A stretch of 64,000 bases of DNA, from assembly GCA_028877215.1 (NCBI GenBank), contig JAPPFJ010000018.1, positions 58,714 through 122,713 of the forward strand. The letters are read 5' to 3'. Made by a program: the position numbers and the translations under genes. Positions 1 through 7,911 of the stretch are shown piece after piece; the stretch's first letter is position 1, and the number at the start of each line of letters is the position of its first letter. The DNA comes from Gemmatimonadota bacterium (GTDB taxonomy: Bacteria > Latescibacterota > UBA2968 > GCA-2709665). The notes under the pieces were generated by a model. The model was not told the origin of the DNA, searched no databases, and worked only from the letters and a program-made list of their open reading frames with translations.

Positions 1-218
1 GTCATCGTGCCGCCGTAGTTCCCATCCAGTATCCAGGCCTCGCGCTCGAGGAGCTCCCCGTGCTGGCGCTGCCAGACGTCCTTTGGGGGCTTTTCCCAGT
101 TCGGCCTCCAATGCACGGCGTCGAGGTGTACGACCGGCAGGTCCAGAATGGATCCGAGCCTGACGGCCAGGGTGGATTTTCCCGCGCCTCCGCAACCGAT
201 GATGCAGACCTTTCGCAT
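1..218 (-). CDS. P-loop kinase, topology-modulation / adenylate-kinase-like (C-terminus beyond window)
   Basis: The minus strand is open from 218 to the window edge without a stop. It begins MRKVCIIGCGGAGKSTLA, a clear Walker A loop (GCGGAGKS), followed by a strand reading VVHLDAVHWRPNW and then WILDGNYGGTM. This order (P-loop, then HLD..HW.PNW.., then a DGNY motif) is typical of the small kinases annotated as DNA topology modulation protein / FlaR, which belong to the adenylate/shikimate kinase-like NTPases; their physiological substrate is unclear. The start at 218 matches where the family usually begins but has no ribosome-binding site. In-frame ATGs at 257 (preceded by AGGAAGAC) and 272 could be the real start and would add 13 or 18 residues. 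Only about 72 residues are visible, so completeness cannot be judged. Confidence 0.75.
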   Translation of the reverse strand, partial: MRKVCIIGCGGAGKSTLAVRLGSILDLPVVHLDAVHWRPNWEKPPKDVWQRQHGELLEREAWILDGNYGGTM

Positions 219-525
219 TATCGATTTGCCGTTTTCTGTCGTGGTTTCTGGCTGCATGTCTTCCTGGTTCATCTCCCGCCGGATAAGGGAGTCCTCATTC
301 AGACCCCTGAATCCGGCCCGTATCAGCGACGTGGATGCCTTTGACTCGGTTCAGATTCGAAGCATCGGCATAGACGATGGGTGTGGTGATTCGACAAATC
401 GGATCCCCCTTTCGGTTCTCATTCCCACACATGGAATGAGTGATATTAATGCTTGTTAAACAATAATCCGGGGGAGTAATTCGGTACATATGCGCGCCTG
501 CCGATGCCCAGTTAGACGCCAGGCG

Positions 526-1386
526 TCACTTCCAGCTCAGGTCCGAAACGATCGGATAGTGATCGCTGGGGTAGAGCGAACCCCGGTGGCTTCGGACAAT
601 ATCGGATGTTTCCACGTCGACCTCCAGTCCCGCGCCCCGAAACAGGACCCAGTCCAGGCGCCAGGAGAGATGATGGAGCATCGGGTCGTATTCCGTTCCT
701 GCGTAACCGTGATAGGTATTCGACGCCGCTCCGTCGCGAAGTCCGGCACGCAGGAACGCATCTTCGAAGCCTGCCGCAAGCAGGATCCGGTGTACCGCGT
801 CTGTAATCGTGCTGCCTGCTGCTGCGGGGTCCTTCACCTCGGGCGTCCACGGATTACAGTTGAAGTCTCCGGTCAAGATTTGGAGTTCTCCGTCTCTTGC
901 AGCATTGGCAATCCACCGGTTCAGCAGAGATGCGCCTCCGGTCCGGGCCTGTTCGCTGATGTGGTCCAGATGGGTATTCACGTGGAGGAAGTCCAGGCCA
1001 TTCGCGAGGTCGTGAAGACGGACCCAGGTTGCGGTCCGGACGCAGGCGGAATCCCAGGACCTAGAGTAGCACTCCGGCGTGGTGCTGAGCCAGAACCCGC
1101 CCCTCGAGCGCGGCTGAAGTCGCTCACGCCGCCAGAAGACCGGGTTGAAGAGGTGCGGCGGATCGTTCGCGTGCGGGCCCTGGAAGCTGTCGTACGCCGT
1201 CAGCGCTTCGCCGAAGGTGGCGAAATTCGGCCACTGCGTTTCCTGGAAGCCGATCAGGTCAGGCGACGCGTCTTCGATCACGTCGCAGACCAGCTGCGAG
1301 CGGCCCGAACCGATCCATGCGTTCTCCGGCTCATGTTCGTCGTAGCCGCCGGCAAGGTTGAAACTCATCACGCGAAGTCCGGACAT
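526..1386 (-). CDS. Endonuclease/exonuclease/phosphatase (EEP) family hydrolase
   Basis: This 286-residue protein carries the ordered EEP-fold motifs: LRVMSFNL at the N-terminus, IGFQE (metal-binding Glu near residue 49), HVNTHLDH (catalytic His and Asn near 135), LTGDFNCNP (about 172), a WRLDWVLFR strand, and YPSDHYPIVSDL at the end (catalytic Asp-His). All residues expected of an Mg-dependent phosphodiesterase are present. The family hydrolyses phosphodiester bonds in DNA, inositol phosphates or sphingolipids; the substrate cannot be told from sequence. No signal peptide is visible, so it is probably cytoplasmic. It starts just after an AGGA-type site and stands alone, separated from its neighbours by short gaps. 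Long antisense frames over the gene are shadows. Confidence 0.9.
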   Translation of the reverse strand: MSGLRVMSFNLAGGYDEHEPENAWIGSGRSQLVCDVIEDASPDLIGFQETQWPNFATFGEALTAYDSFQGPHANDPPHLFNPVFWRRERLQPRSRGGFWLSTTPECYSRSWDSACVRTATWVRLHDLANGLDFLHVNTHLDHISEQARTGGASLLNRWIANAARDGELQILTGDFNCNPWTPEVKDPAAAGSTITDAVHRILLAAGFEDAFLRAGLRDGAASNTYHGYAGTEYDPMLHHLSWRLDWVLFRGAGLEVDVETSDIVRSHRGSLYPSDHYPIVSDLSWK

Positions 1387-1448
1387 TCCTGAGTCCTGTA
1401 ATGCAAGTTTCGTGCCGATATCGGATGGGGCAATAGAAAACCTATGGT

Positions 1449-1754
1449 CTATCCACCGCGGATGTGCGGACGCACTTCCCGGTCCAACCGTTCCGAGAGC
1501 GCCTCCTCGGCGACTTCCAGCTCAAAGTTCGTCTGAATGTTCATCCAGAATCGGGGGGACGTATAGAAATACCGGGCGAGTCTCAGCGCCGTATCCGCGG
1601 TTATGCCGCGTTTGCCGAGGACGATCTCGTTTATGCGGCGCGGCGGCACCCCGATGGACAGCGCCAGGTGGTTCTGGCTGAGATCCATCGGCTCGAGAAA
1701 CTGTTCCTGCAATATTCTCCCGGGATGAACGGGAACCGTTTCGCCAGCGGACAT
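1449..1754 (-). CDS. higA: HigA-family addiction-module antitoxin (orphan)
   Basis: Starting at the ATG at 1754, the protein is about 101 residues and begins MSAGETVPVHPGRILQEQFL. The PGxxLxEEFLxPxxLSxxxLA pattern marks the HigA subfamily of XRE helix-turn-helix antitoxins. The HTH runs through LSQNHLALSIGVPPRRINEIVLGKRGITADTA (residues ~25-57), followed by the family motif ALRLARYF.TSPRFWMNIQ. The frame stays open upstream to 1865, but those extra residues do not look like the family. HigA normally follows a HigB toxin gene, and none is recognisable upstream. The DNA there is instead an AT-rich 14-bp tandem array (separate entry), which could be its operator. It is either an orphan antitoxin or a repressor retained after loss of the toxin. 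Confidence 0.85.
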   Translation of the reverse strand: MSAGETVPVHPGRILQEQFLEPMDLSQNHLALSIGVPPRRINEIVLGKRGITADTALRLARYFYTSPRFWMNIQTNFELEVAEEALSERLDREVRPHIRGG

Positions 1755-1831
1755 GGCCGTTTTCTCCAGAGCGATCGATTGCGACGCCACAAGCGGCGCC
1801 GGAATTCCCGATTTTCGCAGGATCGCACAAT

Positions 1832-1992
1832 ACGTTATTTTATAACGTTTTCCGTTAAATGACAAGTACTAAATTTGATCCGCTAAATATAATACGTTAA
1901 ATAATTTTCGTTAAATGGAATTCATTTAACGATAGATCTTTAATGTATCTCGTTAAACTATTTTCGTTAAACGGAGTACGTTATATTAAATG
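1832..1992. repeat. AT-rich 14-bp-period tandem array with CGTTAAA motifs
   Basis: Units begin at 1853, 1867, 1881, 1895, 1909, 1951, 1965 and 1979, all in register at 14-bp steps; two degenerate units fill 1923 and 1937. The core is CGTTAAA followed by an A/T-rich tail. The array contains a perfect inverted repeat, CGTTAAAT (1909-1916) and ATTTAACG (1924-1931). It is preceded by ACGTTAT-TTT-ATAACGT (1832-1848). A 14-bp period is not a multiple of 3, and the composition is far more AT-rich than the surroundings, so this is not coding. It ends about 80 bp upstream of the HigA start, so operator or iteron-like roles are possible. Confidence 0.75.
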
Positions 1993-2110
1993 CAGACACA
2001 ATGCAACGCGATGATCAGACAAAGCGATCAGTGGTCAGGAAACGAGCTCTTAGCGGTCAGCAAAGATCAAAAGCGAAAGGCAAGATCAAAGCAACCCCCC
2101 TCCAGCCACC

Positions 2111-2262
2111 CAGACCTCTCTCCCCGGCCCTCTCACTGGAAGCTATCAGCTATTGGCGGTCAGCCGTCAGCTAAAATCGAAATCCAAAGTCAAAACCTAC
2201 CTTGTCCCCCAAGCCCCGCAGACCTCTCTCCCCGGCCCTCTCTCCCGCGGGAGAGAGGGAGT
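2111..2262. repeat. Intergenic repeat pair CAGACCTCTCTCCCCGGCCC
   Basis: The 22-bp string beginning CAGACCTCTCTCCCCGG occurs at 2111 and again at 2219. The second copy runs into a hairpin (CTCTCTCCCGCGGGAGAGAG). A third copy sits at 3339-3360, each close to a repeat A element. The rest of 1993-2497 shows no coding pattern. Confidence 0.6.
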
Positions 2263-2387
2263 AAAAACGGGTTTCGCGTGCCGGTAAACTAAGTAGTCTC
2301 ATTGATAGGATGTCGCCAAACTGGTAGATCTACCCATCAACGTTCCCCTCCCGTGCAAAGGAGGTCAGGTGGTAGGTTTCGTGAGGC

Positions 2388-2508
2388 AAGACGGTAGACG
2401 GGAGAGATTACCAGCCTTGTAAGGTTTCTTCTCATGCCGCAGGCAAGTCGGAGTAACTGATCGGCAGTGGTTTCTTCTCCCGTCTCACCTCTCCCCTCTA
2501 ACGGTTTT
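2388..2508. repeat. Dispersed foldback repeat A, copy 1
   Basis: It opens with ACGGTAGACGGGAGAGATTA and closes with TCTTCTCCCGTCTCACCTC, which are roughly inverse complements. The middle reads CCTTGTAAGG..CTTCTCATGCCG.AGGCAAG. The same arrangement recurs at 3367, 25940, 36703 and 62340. It overlaps the last bases of the methyltransferase gene that follows. Confidence 0.65.
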
Positions 2509-3190
2509 TGGTCAGCCTCAGCATGTTCGTATCGCCCCGACGGAATTCGAATGGAACCGCAACCACCTCAATGTCTGCGGTTTCTTGCATGGTGCGGATC
2601 GTACCGTCCAGATGCCTGGAACGATTACCCGCCATGTCCAACAGCGGATAGACCCGGACCTCGCGCCCAACCCGAAGCAGTTCCCGCAGGTACGATATGT
2701 GAGTCTCGGTATCGAACTCCTCCGAGTAGAGAAACAGCAGGTGGGAACAGAGGACAAGATCGAAGGATCTGGCCCGGAAGGGCAAGTCCGGAAGATGCCC
2801 GGCAACGTAGCGGCCGTTTGCGACGGCCGACCGGAAGTCGCGCAGAAAGGTTGAGAGGACGTCACGGCGCAGCCTGACGACCGATTCGGGACTTCCATAG
2901 TGGTCCCAGATAAACCGTGCGTACGCTTCTCGCGCGCCCTTGAGCATTCTGGCGGACGTGGATTCGAAATCCACCTCGATAATGCGGCCGGAAAACCTGT
3001 AAACGGGATCGACGGCGACGACGAATCGCCCGGTTCCACCCCACTCGGCCGCGAACGACGACGGCCCTCCGCCACAGTCCAGGACCCGCGCGGACGAAGG
3101 GACATCGGACAATGCGAAGAATGCCTCGTATTCGGCCGCGCTCCGCCCCCAGGCGGGAACGGCTCCACCAAAATCAAATTCGCTGGACAT
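2498..3190 (-). CDS. Class I SAM-dependent methyltransferase
   Basis: This 230-residue protein has the Rossmann-type SAM-binding signature: motif I RVLDCGGGPSSFA (residues ~34-47), an acidic strand end in VVAVDPVY (~58), and a post-core segment LPFRARSFDLVLCSHLLFLY (~134-153), where the D-L-V-L strand and SHLLFL match motif IV of class I enzymes. A YLRELLRVGREVRVYPLLD stretch is the usual late strand. The methyl acceptor is unknown. The gene stands alone, flanked on both sides by repeat A copies, and no signal peptide or membrane segment is seen. The start at 3190 (MSSEFDFGG) is the only reasonable one. Confidence 0.85.
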   Translation of the reverse strand: MSSEFDFGGAVPAWGRSAAEYEAFFALSDVPSSARVLDCGGGPSSFAAEWGGTGRFVVAVDPVYRFSGRIIEVDFESTSARMLKGAREAYARFIWDHYGSPESVVRLRRDVLSTFLRDFRSAVANGRYVAGHLPDLPFRARSFDLVLCSHLLFLYSEEFDTETHISYLRELLRVGREVRVYPLLDMAGNRSRHLDGTIRTMQETADIEVVAVPFEFRRGDTNMLRLTKNR

Positions 3191-3338
3191 GGATGTGCAG
3201 ATCTGGACTGGAAATCATAAAGACGACGTTCTATTCACACAAAGACACTAAGACACAAAGGCACAGAGAAAATGCAGAGAAAGGCCGTCAGACAAGAGCG
3301 AAAACCAAATTCAAGATCCACATCTCGCCCCAGCACCG

Positions 3339-3487
3339 CAGACCTCTCTCCCCGGCCCCTCAAAATCGGGGAGACGGAAGAGGGTAGAGATTACCTGCCT
3401 TGTGAGGACTCTCTTCGTGCCGAAGGCAAGAAGAAAAAATACCGGGCAAGGATTTCTTCTCCCGTCTCACCTCTACCGTCTAACCGC
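3339..3487. repeat. Dispersed repeat A, copy 2, with adjoining CAGACCTCTCTCCCC repeat
   Basis: 3339-3360 is the third copy of the CAGACCTCTCTCCCCGGCCCC string. 3367-3487 is a repeat A element (GAGACGGAAGAGGGTAGAG at one end, TCTTCTCCCGTCTCACCTC at the other). Just upstream, 3235-3270 is a short purine/CA-rich tract (ACACAAAGACACTAAGACACA). No gene is visible in 3191-3472. Confidence 0.65.
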
Positions 3488-4444
3488 TTTTTTGATGACC
3501 TCTTCGATAAACCCGGCTTTACCGGCCTGATACGCCGGCCGGTCCTTTGGAAATCGATTCGCCAGGTCCCGTTTCAGCCTGCTGTAGTCTTCCGCAAGGC
3601 TTCGGTTCGATCTCAGGCAATCCCGGAAAAGGATCATATCTTTCCAATCGGTGCTGGTTTTTTCGAACATATGTATCTGATGCGTGCGGGGATCACCCTT
3701 CCCGAAATAGTGCCTCCGGGGGATGCCGTTTTCTCCTCTGAATTCGTACCCGATCCCGGCAAGCGGCTCTATGCAGATCGTCGCTTCGTGAAAGTCCTCG
3801 ACGGCGATCGCAACGTCCAGCTTTGGCTTCGCGCACATCCCCGGGATGGACGTGCTGCCGACGTGCTGGATATCCTCCACGTAATCACCAATCGCTTCTT
3901 CGATATTCTCCTTCTCCAATTCGAACAGGACGTTCCATTCTTCCCGATAGGGCGAAACCGACACATCTCCACCTTTCAATCCGAGCAACCGTCCCTCGCT
4001 GAACAATTCCGGTATCCGCTCACGGGTCAGAAAGGTCCGCAGTTCCGGATCCACCCTGGGTATTGAGTCGATTGAGACCCACGAGAATGCAAAAACAACA
4101 CCGGATTCCGGACCCACCGTTCCAATGTGCTCCCATTCGTCCGGCAAGTCAGAATCGGCCCTGAACAGGTAGTCCGTCCGTTCCACGTCCGACTGGATAT
4201 ATGGTTTGAAGTACCGTGTTGTCCCGATTTTCCGGATAAACCGCAGTTCTTCGATCCCCGACTCTTCGAGGGTTTCGCGGTGCGCGGCCTGAAGCGGCGA
4301 TTCATCGCGCTCCAGGTTCCCACCCGGAAGTCGATAGTATTCGTACCCGACGGATTTGAGCTCGAGGACCAGTAATTCGCATCGCTCATCCGCACTATAC
4401 CTTATGATGTACGCAAATGCCTTATGGACGAGAGACCTGGTCAT
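3473..4444 (-). CDS. NUDIX hydrolase - GrpB-family fusion
   Basis: This 323-residue protein has two domains. Residues ~1-145 hold a complete Nudix box: GG at 41-42, then E, then RETLEESGI at 56-64, matching Gx5Ex7REUxEExGU. That predicts hydrolysis of nucleoside-diphosphate-linked compounds with Mg. Residues ~163-320 match the GrpB/UPF0157 nucleotidyltransferase-like family: YREEWNVLFE, HVGSTSIPGM..KPKLDVAIAV (the GSTSxPG..KP.LD motif), RRHYFGKG, THQIHMF, and the tail ILFRDCLRSN...Y..LK. The two domains are usually separate proteins. GrpB-like proteins have no settled function; a role in nucleotide or coenzyme metabolism would fit the Nudix partner. The gene is solitary, and its 3' end overlaps the end of repeat A copy 2. 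Confidence 0.88.
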   Translation of the reverse strand: MTRSLVHKAFAYIIRYSADERCELLVLELKSVGYEYYRLPGGNLERDESPLQAAHRETLEESGIEELRFIRKIGTTRYFKPYIQSDVERTDYLFRADSDLPDEWEHIGTVGPESGVVFAFSWVSIDSIPRVDPELRTFLTRERIPELFSEGRLLGLKGGDVSVSPYREEWNVLFELEKENIEEAIGDYVEDIQHVGSTSIPGMCAKPKLDVAIAVEDFHEATICIEPLAGIGYEFRGENGIPRRHYFGKGDPRTHQIHMFEKTSTDWKDMILFRDCLRSNRSLAEDYSRLKRDLANRFPKDRPAYQAGKAGFIEEVIKKAVRR

Positions 4445-4633
4445 GGGTTTACATTGCCGGGCATGTTAGTGGGCGGCGCAATGGTCTGCTCGCGCCCTGA
4501 CCGATACGCTTATACGCCAATCGCTGATCGAATGGCTGCCAGAGTTTCGGCGTGCGTCTGATTGCTGTTGTCGATTGCTGTTCCGATACCGGGATCGACA
4601 GGGGGCATTCGATATTGGCATCGTCCGCGACCG

Positions 4634-5401
4634 TCAATCAATGAGTCCCCAGAGCCGCTTGCGCTCCGCGGTCCAGTCGGGCCAATCGGGATGCACGTGT
4701 TTGAGCGCAGCCAGATCTCGCCTGCGCCCGCCGGCGGGATAGTAGTTCCAGCCCATCGCGCGGCGCGGCCCGGCGGCCGTCTTGATGCCTGTGGCGTGCC
4801 AGCATGACGGGGTCCACACCAGCGTCCATCGGGGGTCGAGGACAACCTCCACTTCGTGCGGGTGGCGGGCGAAAAACTGACCGGGCATTTCGTCGTGCGT
4901 CCCGGTGGCCAGTTCGAGCTGCAGAAGTTCGGCCCCGACCTCCTCCGGGGGACGGTGCTGACTGCCCGGCAGCACCCGGAGCGGACCGTTGCTGGCGTCG
5001 TGGCGGTCGAGGGCGGTGCGAAAGGACACCTGCCGGACTTCCGGACCGCCGTCCACGTGCCACGCTACCTGGCGCCTTTCGCCCCGTTGCACCTTCGAAG
5101 CGTCGCCGATGCCGCAGGCCCCCACATGCACCTTCTCAACGCCCAGAATCCCCCGCGCTGCATCCACGAGGTCGTGCCGCTCCACCATTTGCAGCACCGG
5201 TTCCCCGATCATCAGGAAGAGACACGCCAACCGGTTGCAGCCCGCCGGGAACTCCGTGCGCTCCCATTCCGGTTCCACTTCCTGCTGCCTGCTGTCGACT
5301 TCCCGCACACCCTTCGCCCCCAAAGGGTTCGGGATGAGGAAGAACCCGTTTCGCTCGAAGTGCGCCAACTGGTCGTCGCTGATCTCCAGGCGATTCTCCA
5401 T
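4634..5401 (-). CDS. Phytanoyl-CoA dioxygenase (PhyH) family protein
   Basis: This 255-residue protein belongs to the Fe(II)/2-oxoglutarate oxygenases. The facial triad begins with WHVDGG (HxD, near residue 116), and the distal His lies in PSCWHATG, about 90 residues later. An Arg in AAGPRRAMGWNYYP is placed to bind 2-oxoglutarate. The N-terminus (ISDDQLAHFERNGFFLIPN) is the typical PhyH opening. Members hydroxylate diverse small molecules, so the substrate is unknown. It lies immediately downstream of an enolase-superfamily gene (4 bp between stop and start), so the two are almost certainly co-transcribed and may act on the same carboxylic or sugar acid. Confidence 0.88.
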   Translation of the reverse strand: MENRLEISDDQLAHFERNGFFLIPNPLGAKGVREVDSRQQEVEPEWERTEFPAGCNRLACLFLMIGEPVLQMVERHDLVDAARGILGVEKVHVGACGIGDASKVQRGERRQVAWHVDGGPEVRQVSFRTALDRHDASNGPLRVLPGSQHRPPEEVGAELLQLELATGTHDEMPGQFFARHPHEVEVVLDPRWTLVWTPSCWHATGIKTAAGPRRAMGWNYYPAGGRRRDLAALKHVHPDWPDWTAERKRLWGLID

Positions 5402-5404
5402 GAT

Positions 5405-6481
5405 TCAAGCCCTCGCTACGGTTAATTCAGCCAGTTTGTCCTCATCGAATTCCACGCCCAGGCCAGGGCCCTCGAGCGGTGTCAGAAAGCTGCCTTCCGC
5501 CCTCACGCGTTCCCTGGCCGGCGACGCCATATACAGCAGCGGACCCATCGGGTCGCACGGCAACCGGACCTGCGGTGAGGTGATGCCCACGGCAATCTGG
5601 GCGCTCATGCCCAGCGTAGACTCCTGGTCGGTGCCGATCAGGCAGGGCAGGCCCGCCGCCTCCCCCACCGCCAGGATACGCTTGACGTGGGTGGGGCCGC
5701 CGGACACGCAGGCCACATTGAACGCTGTACATGCGCCTCGTTCGACCGCCTCCCACGCCTGCTGCAGGGAGCCGATATGCCATGTCACGGGCAGATCGAC
5801 GCGTTTGGTGAACTGCGCACTGGAACGCATGTCATACGTCGGCTGCTCGAAGTGATACGGGTCGTGACGCCGCAGCCTGTCGCCGTAGCGCAGCACCTCC
5901 ACCCAATCGCGGAAGCGCCCGGAGAAGTCGATTGACTTGAGCCGGATGAGGTCGCCGTGCCTGGACTTCATCTCGGTGAGGAAACGGTCGTCGAGGTCCA
6001 CGTCGCCGGAGACGTAGTAGCGGAACAGATGGTGACCCAGGTCCACCAGGCGCTGCAGATAGGATCCGGCGCGTTCGAAGTCCTCCAGCACCTGAAATCC
6101 GAAGATCGGGTAGCAGCAGTAAAGCGCGTCGCGCACCTTGCCGCCGAGCATCTGGTACACGGGTGCGCCCTGTACCTTACCGTTGAGATCGTAGAGCGCC
6201 AGATCGACGGCGCTGGCCACGTGCGGATCGGAGACCGTGCTGTTCCAGGTCCGGGCGCGGGCGAAGTCGTTGATCTTGACGATACGACGGGCGTCGCGAC
6301 CCTTCAACTGTTCGTTCAGCTGCCGCGCCAGGGCCGGCACGTCGGCGCACCGGCTGTCCGACGCTTCACCGAGGCCGATCGGACCGTCGTCCACGTGGAC
6401 CTTGATCAACACGTGTCCGGATATTTGGCCGTAGTAGCGCGGCGTCTCGATCTGGATGACTTCGATTCGGTCGATCTTCAC
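5405..6481 (-). CDS. Mandelate racemase / muconate lactonizing enzyme family protein (active site altered)
   Basis: This 358-residue protein follows the enolase-superfamily plan. The N-terminal capping domain starts KIDRIEVIQIETP, with HVLIKVHVDDGPIGLGEAS and SAVDLALYDLNGKVQGAPVYQMLGG; the barrel then contains RLKSIDFSGRF, YHFEQPTYD and CLIGTDQESTLG. In the family, a KxK motif on strand 2 and three acidic metal ligands drive proton abstraction. Here the strand-2 position reads FRYYVSGD, with no KxK, and the third-ligand region reads VTWHIGS. Metal binding or catalysis may therefore differ from dehydratases and racemases. First gene of a tight two-gene unit with the PhyH protein. Family assignment is firm, reaction unknown. 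Confidence 0.87.
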   Translation of the reverse strand: MKIDRIEVIQIETPRYYGQISGHVLIKVHVDDGPIGLGEASDSRCADVPALARQLNEQLKGRDARRIVKINDFARARTWNSTVSDPHVASAVDLALYDLNGKVQGAPVYQMLGGKVRDALYCCYPIFGFQVLEDFERAGSYLQRLVDLGHHLFRYYVSGDVDLDDRFLTEMKSRHGDLIRLKSIDFSGRFRDWVEVLRYGDRLRRHDPYHFEQPTYDMRSSAQFTKRVDLPVTWHIGSLQQAWEAVERGACTAFNVACVSGGPTHVKRILAVGEAAGLPCLIGTDQESTLGMSAQIAVGITSPQVRLPCDPMGPLLYMASPARERVRAEGSFLTPLEGPGLGVEFDEDKLAELTVARA

Positions 6482-6519
6482 GAGCTTCTCCCGGCTACGC
6501 GCAAAGGCGATTCATTCAC

Positions 6520-6670
6520 AACGCGAAAACTTACATGGATGGACAGGATGAACAGGATAAAAAGCCAAAGCCGACCAGGATTAAGCAGGAATATAAGGAT
6601 TAGGCAGGATTACAAGCAAAAACAGGATCAAAACAGGCAAGGATTTGCAGGATTAGAAACCACGTGCAAT
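6520..6670. repeat. Purine-rich degenerate CAGGAT repeat
   Basis: The stretch contains many loose copies of ACAGGAT / AGGATTA (for example GGATGGACAGGATGAACAGG), with no reading frame of interest. A short remnant resembling repeat B (CCCCCTGAGAGGGAGGTGCAG) follows at 6746-6780. The remainder of 6482-6797 shows nothing else. Confidence 0.5.
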
Positions 6671-6797
6671 ATCAAAACCTGGTGATGTTCAGCCGCAGCC
6701 AAACAAGCCGAATCGAACATACGAAGGATTGACTGTCAAATCACTCCCCCTGAGAGGGAGGTGCAGAAGCCGAACCTCAGGTGACAAGGTAGGATTT

Positions 6798-7370
6798 TTA
6801 CGCCGAATCACCAAGCGGGAACGTCAACCTCCTTTGGAACCGGAAACTCCCGTCGGGGACCATATACGCCAATCCGTCGCACAGAAATGAGCCGACAGGC
6901 GCCGTTTCCTGGAGCCGCGCGCAGAGTTGAAGGCTCTCTTCAATGGAGATGAACTCGGCGACCGTCATGTGCGGTGCAATGTCGCGTCTGCGATGGGCTT
7001 CGTCCGCAAAGCCCGACGTACCGTGAAGCAATTGCTTCAGGCGCTCGATCGGTTCCCTCGGCGTGATGCGATACGCGACACCCGGGTGCCGCGCGGAGGC
7101 ACAAAGCCTGTCATAGTGAAGCTCGAACGGCCGGACGTCGGCCAGGACGCCGCGGATTTCGCCGGCAAGCGCGGGACTCATTTCGCAGCAGAGAGGATCG
7201 GACAAGGAGATGTGTGCCGGACACCACGCCGCCGAGCGGGGATCGTACCTTGCACGCAGGGAATCAACGTTCCGTGACACGTCGGGCGGCGGCAGGATCA
7301 GGATGACGCCCAGCCGGTAGCCGCGCTGCCAGTCTTCCCACTTCGATGTATCCGTTGCATACGTGATCAC
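6798..7370 (-). CDS. 2H phosphoesterase / 2'-5' RNA ligase-like protein
   Basis: The two signature H-x-S/T motifs of the 2H superfamily are present about 85 residues apart: PAHISLSDPL and APHMTVAEFIS. They sit in a protein of about 190 residues, the usual LigT/CPDase size. Such enzymes open or close 2'-5' or 2',3'-cyclic phosphodiesters in RNA or nucleotides. The start is placed at a GTG at 7370, giving MITYATDTSKWEDW, because GGAG lies six bases upstream (CAGGAGTTCATTGTG). The frame is open further up to 7493, but those residues look random. Solitary gene. The RNA or nucleotide substrate cannot be predicted. Confidence 0.82.
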   Translation of the reverse strand: MITYATDTSKWEDWQRGYRLGVILILPPPDVSRNVDSLRARYDPRSAAWCPAHISLSDPLCCEMSPALAGEIRGVLADVRPFELHYDRLCASARHPGVAYRITPREPIERLKQLLHGTSGFADEAHRRRDIAPHMTVAEFISIEESLQLCARLQETAPVGSFLCDGLAYMVPDGSFRFQRRLTFPLGDSA

Positions 7371-7624
7371 AATGAACTCCTGACCGTCTGCGGCGCAGGC
7401 GCGTTTCGATGGCACGCCCTTTGCGTGATTGAACCGGCAGGATGACAATTCCGGTCGGCTTGAATTTATAGAGAAAATCGCGCTTGTGGTCAATATAAGA
7501 TTGAAAATAAATATCCTATTAGTGAAATCCCTTGAATCTGAGTTGAAATCCTACTATATGCATCCTCAATTGCGAGGGTACGCCTGTCTGCATCTTGCAT
7601 CTCGAATTGCACATAGGTTTTCAA

Positions 7625-7745
7625 TACAATTCACTGCTGTCCGAAAACCGTGGGACTTTCGGACTCAAGGCTCGAATAGCGGCTTCAATTGGCGATCGTG
7701 TACGAGCTTGACCCGGATAACGAACACCAGATTGCCATCGGTTTG
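7625..7745. repeat. Repeat C end fragment
   Basis: It begins TCACTGCTGTCCGAAAACCG and ends near CACCAGATTGCCATCGG. The same segment recurs at 8338-8450 and, inverted, at 13740-13817 and 56090-56197, where it forms one terminus of repeat C. Apart from this the AT-richer gap 7371-7911 shows no gene. Confidence 0.6.
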
Positions 7746-7911
7746 CATTTCTGGATGATTTTTCCAGTCAAATATTCCGCGACTTTCGTAGTTAATCAAA
7801 TCCGATTTCAGGCAGGTAGGATTCAAGATATTCCAGTACACCTGCTCAGAACCGTCATTTCCACATAATCTTGAACAACAGTGACATTTCGGTTAAATTT
7901 GTGAGGATGTT

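Noticed and set aside
490-1392. Long plus-strand frame of 300 codons
   Set aside because: Antisense to the EEP gene, which shows all family motifs in order; the frame has no recognisable domains.
1853-1992. Array considered as CRISPR
   Set aside because: Units are 14 bp in strict tandem without spacers, unlike CRISPR repeats; no cas genes are present.
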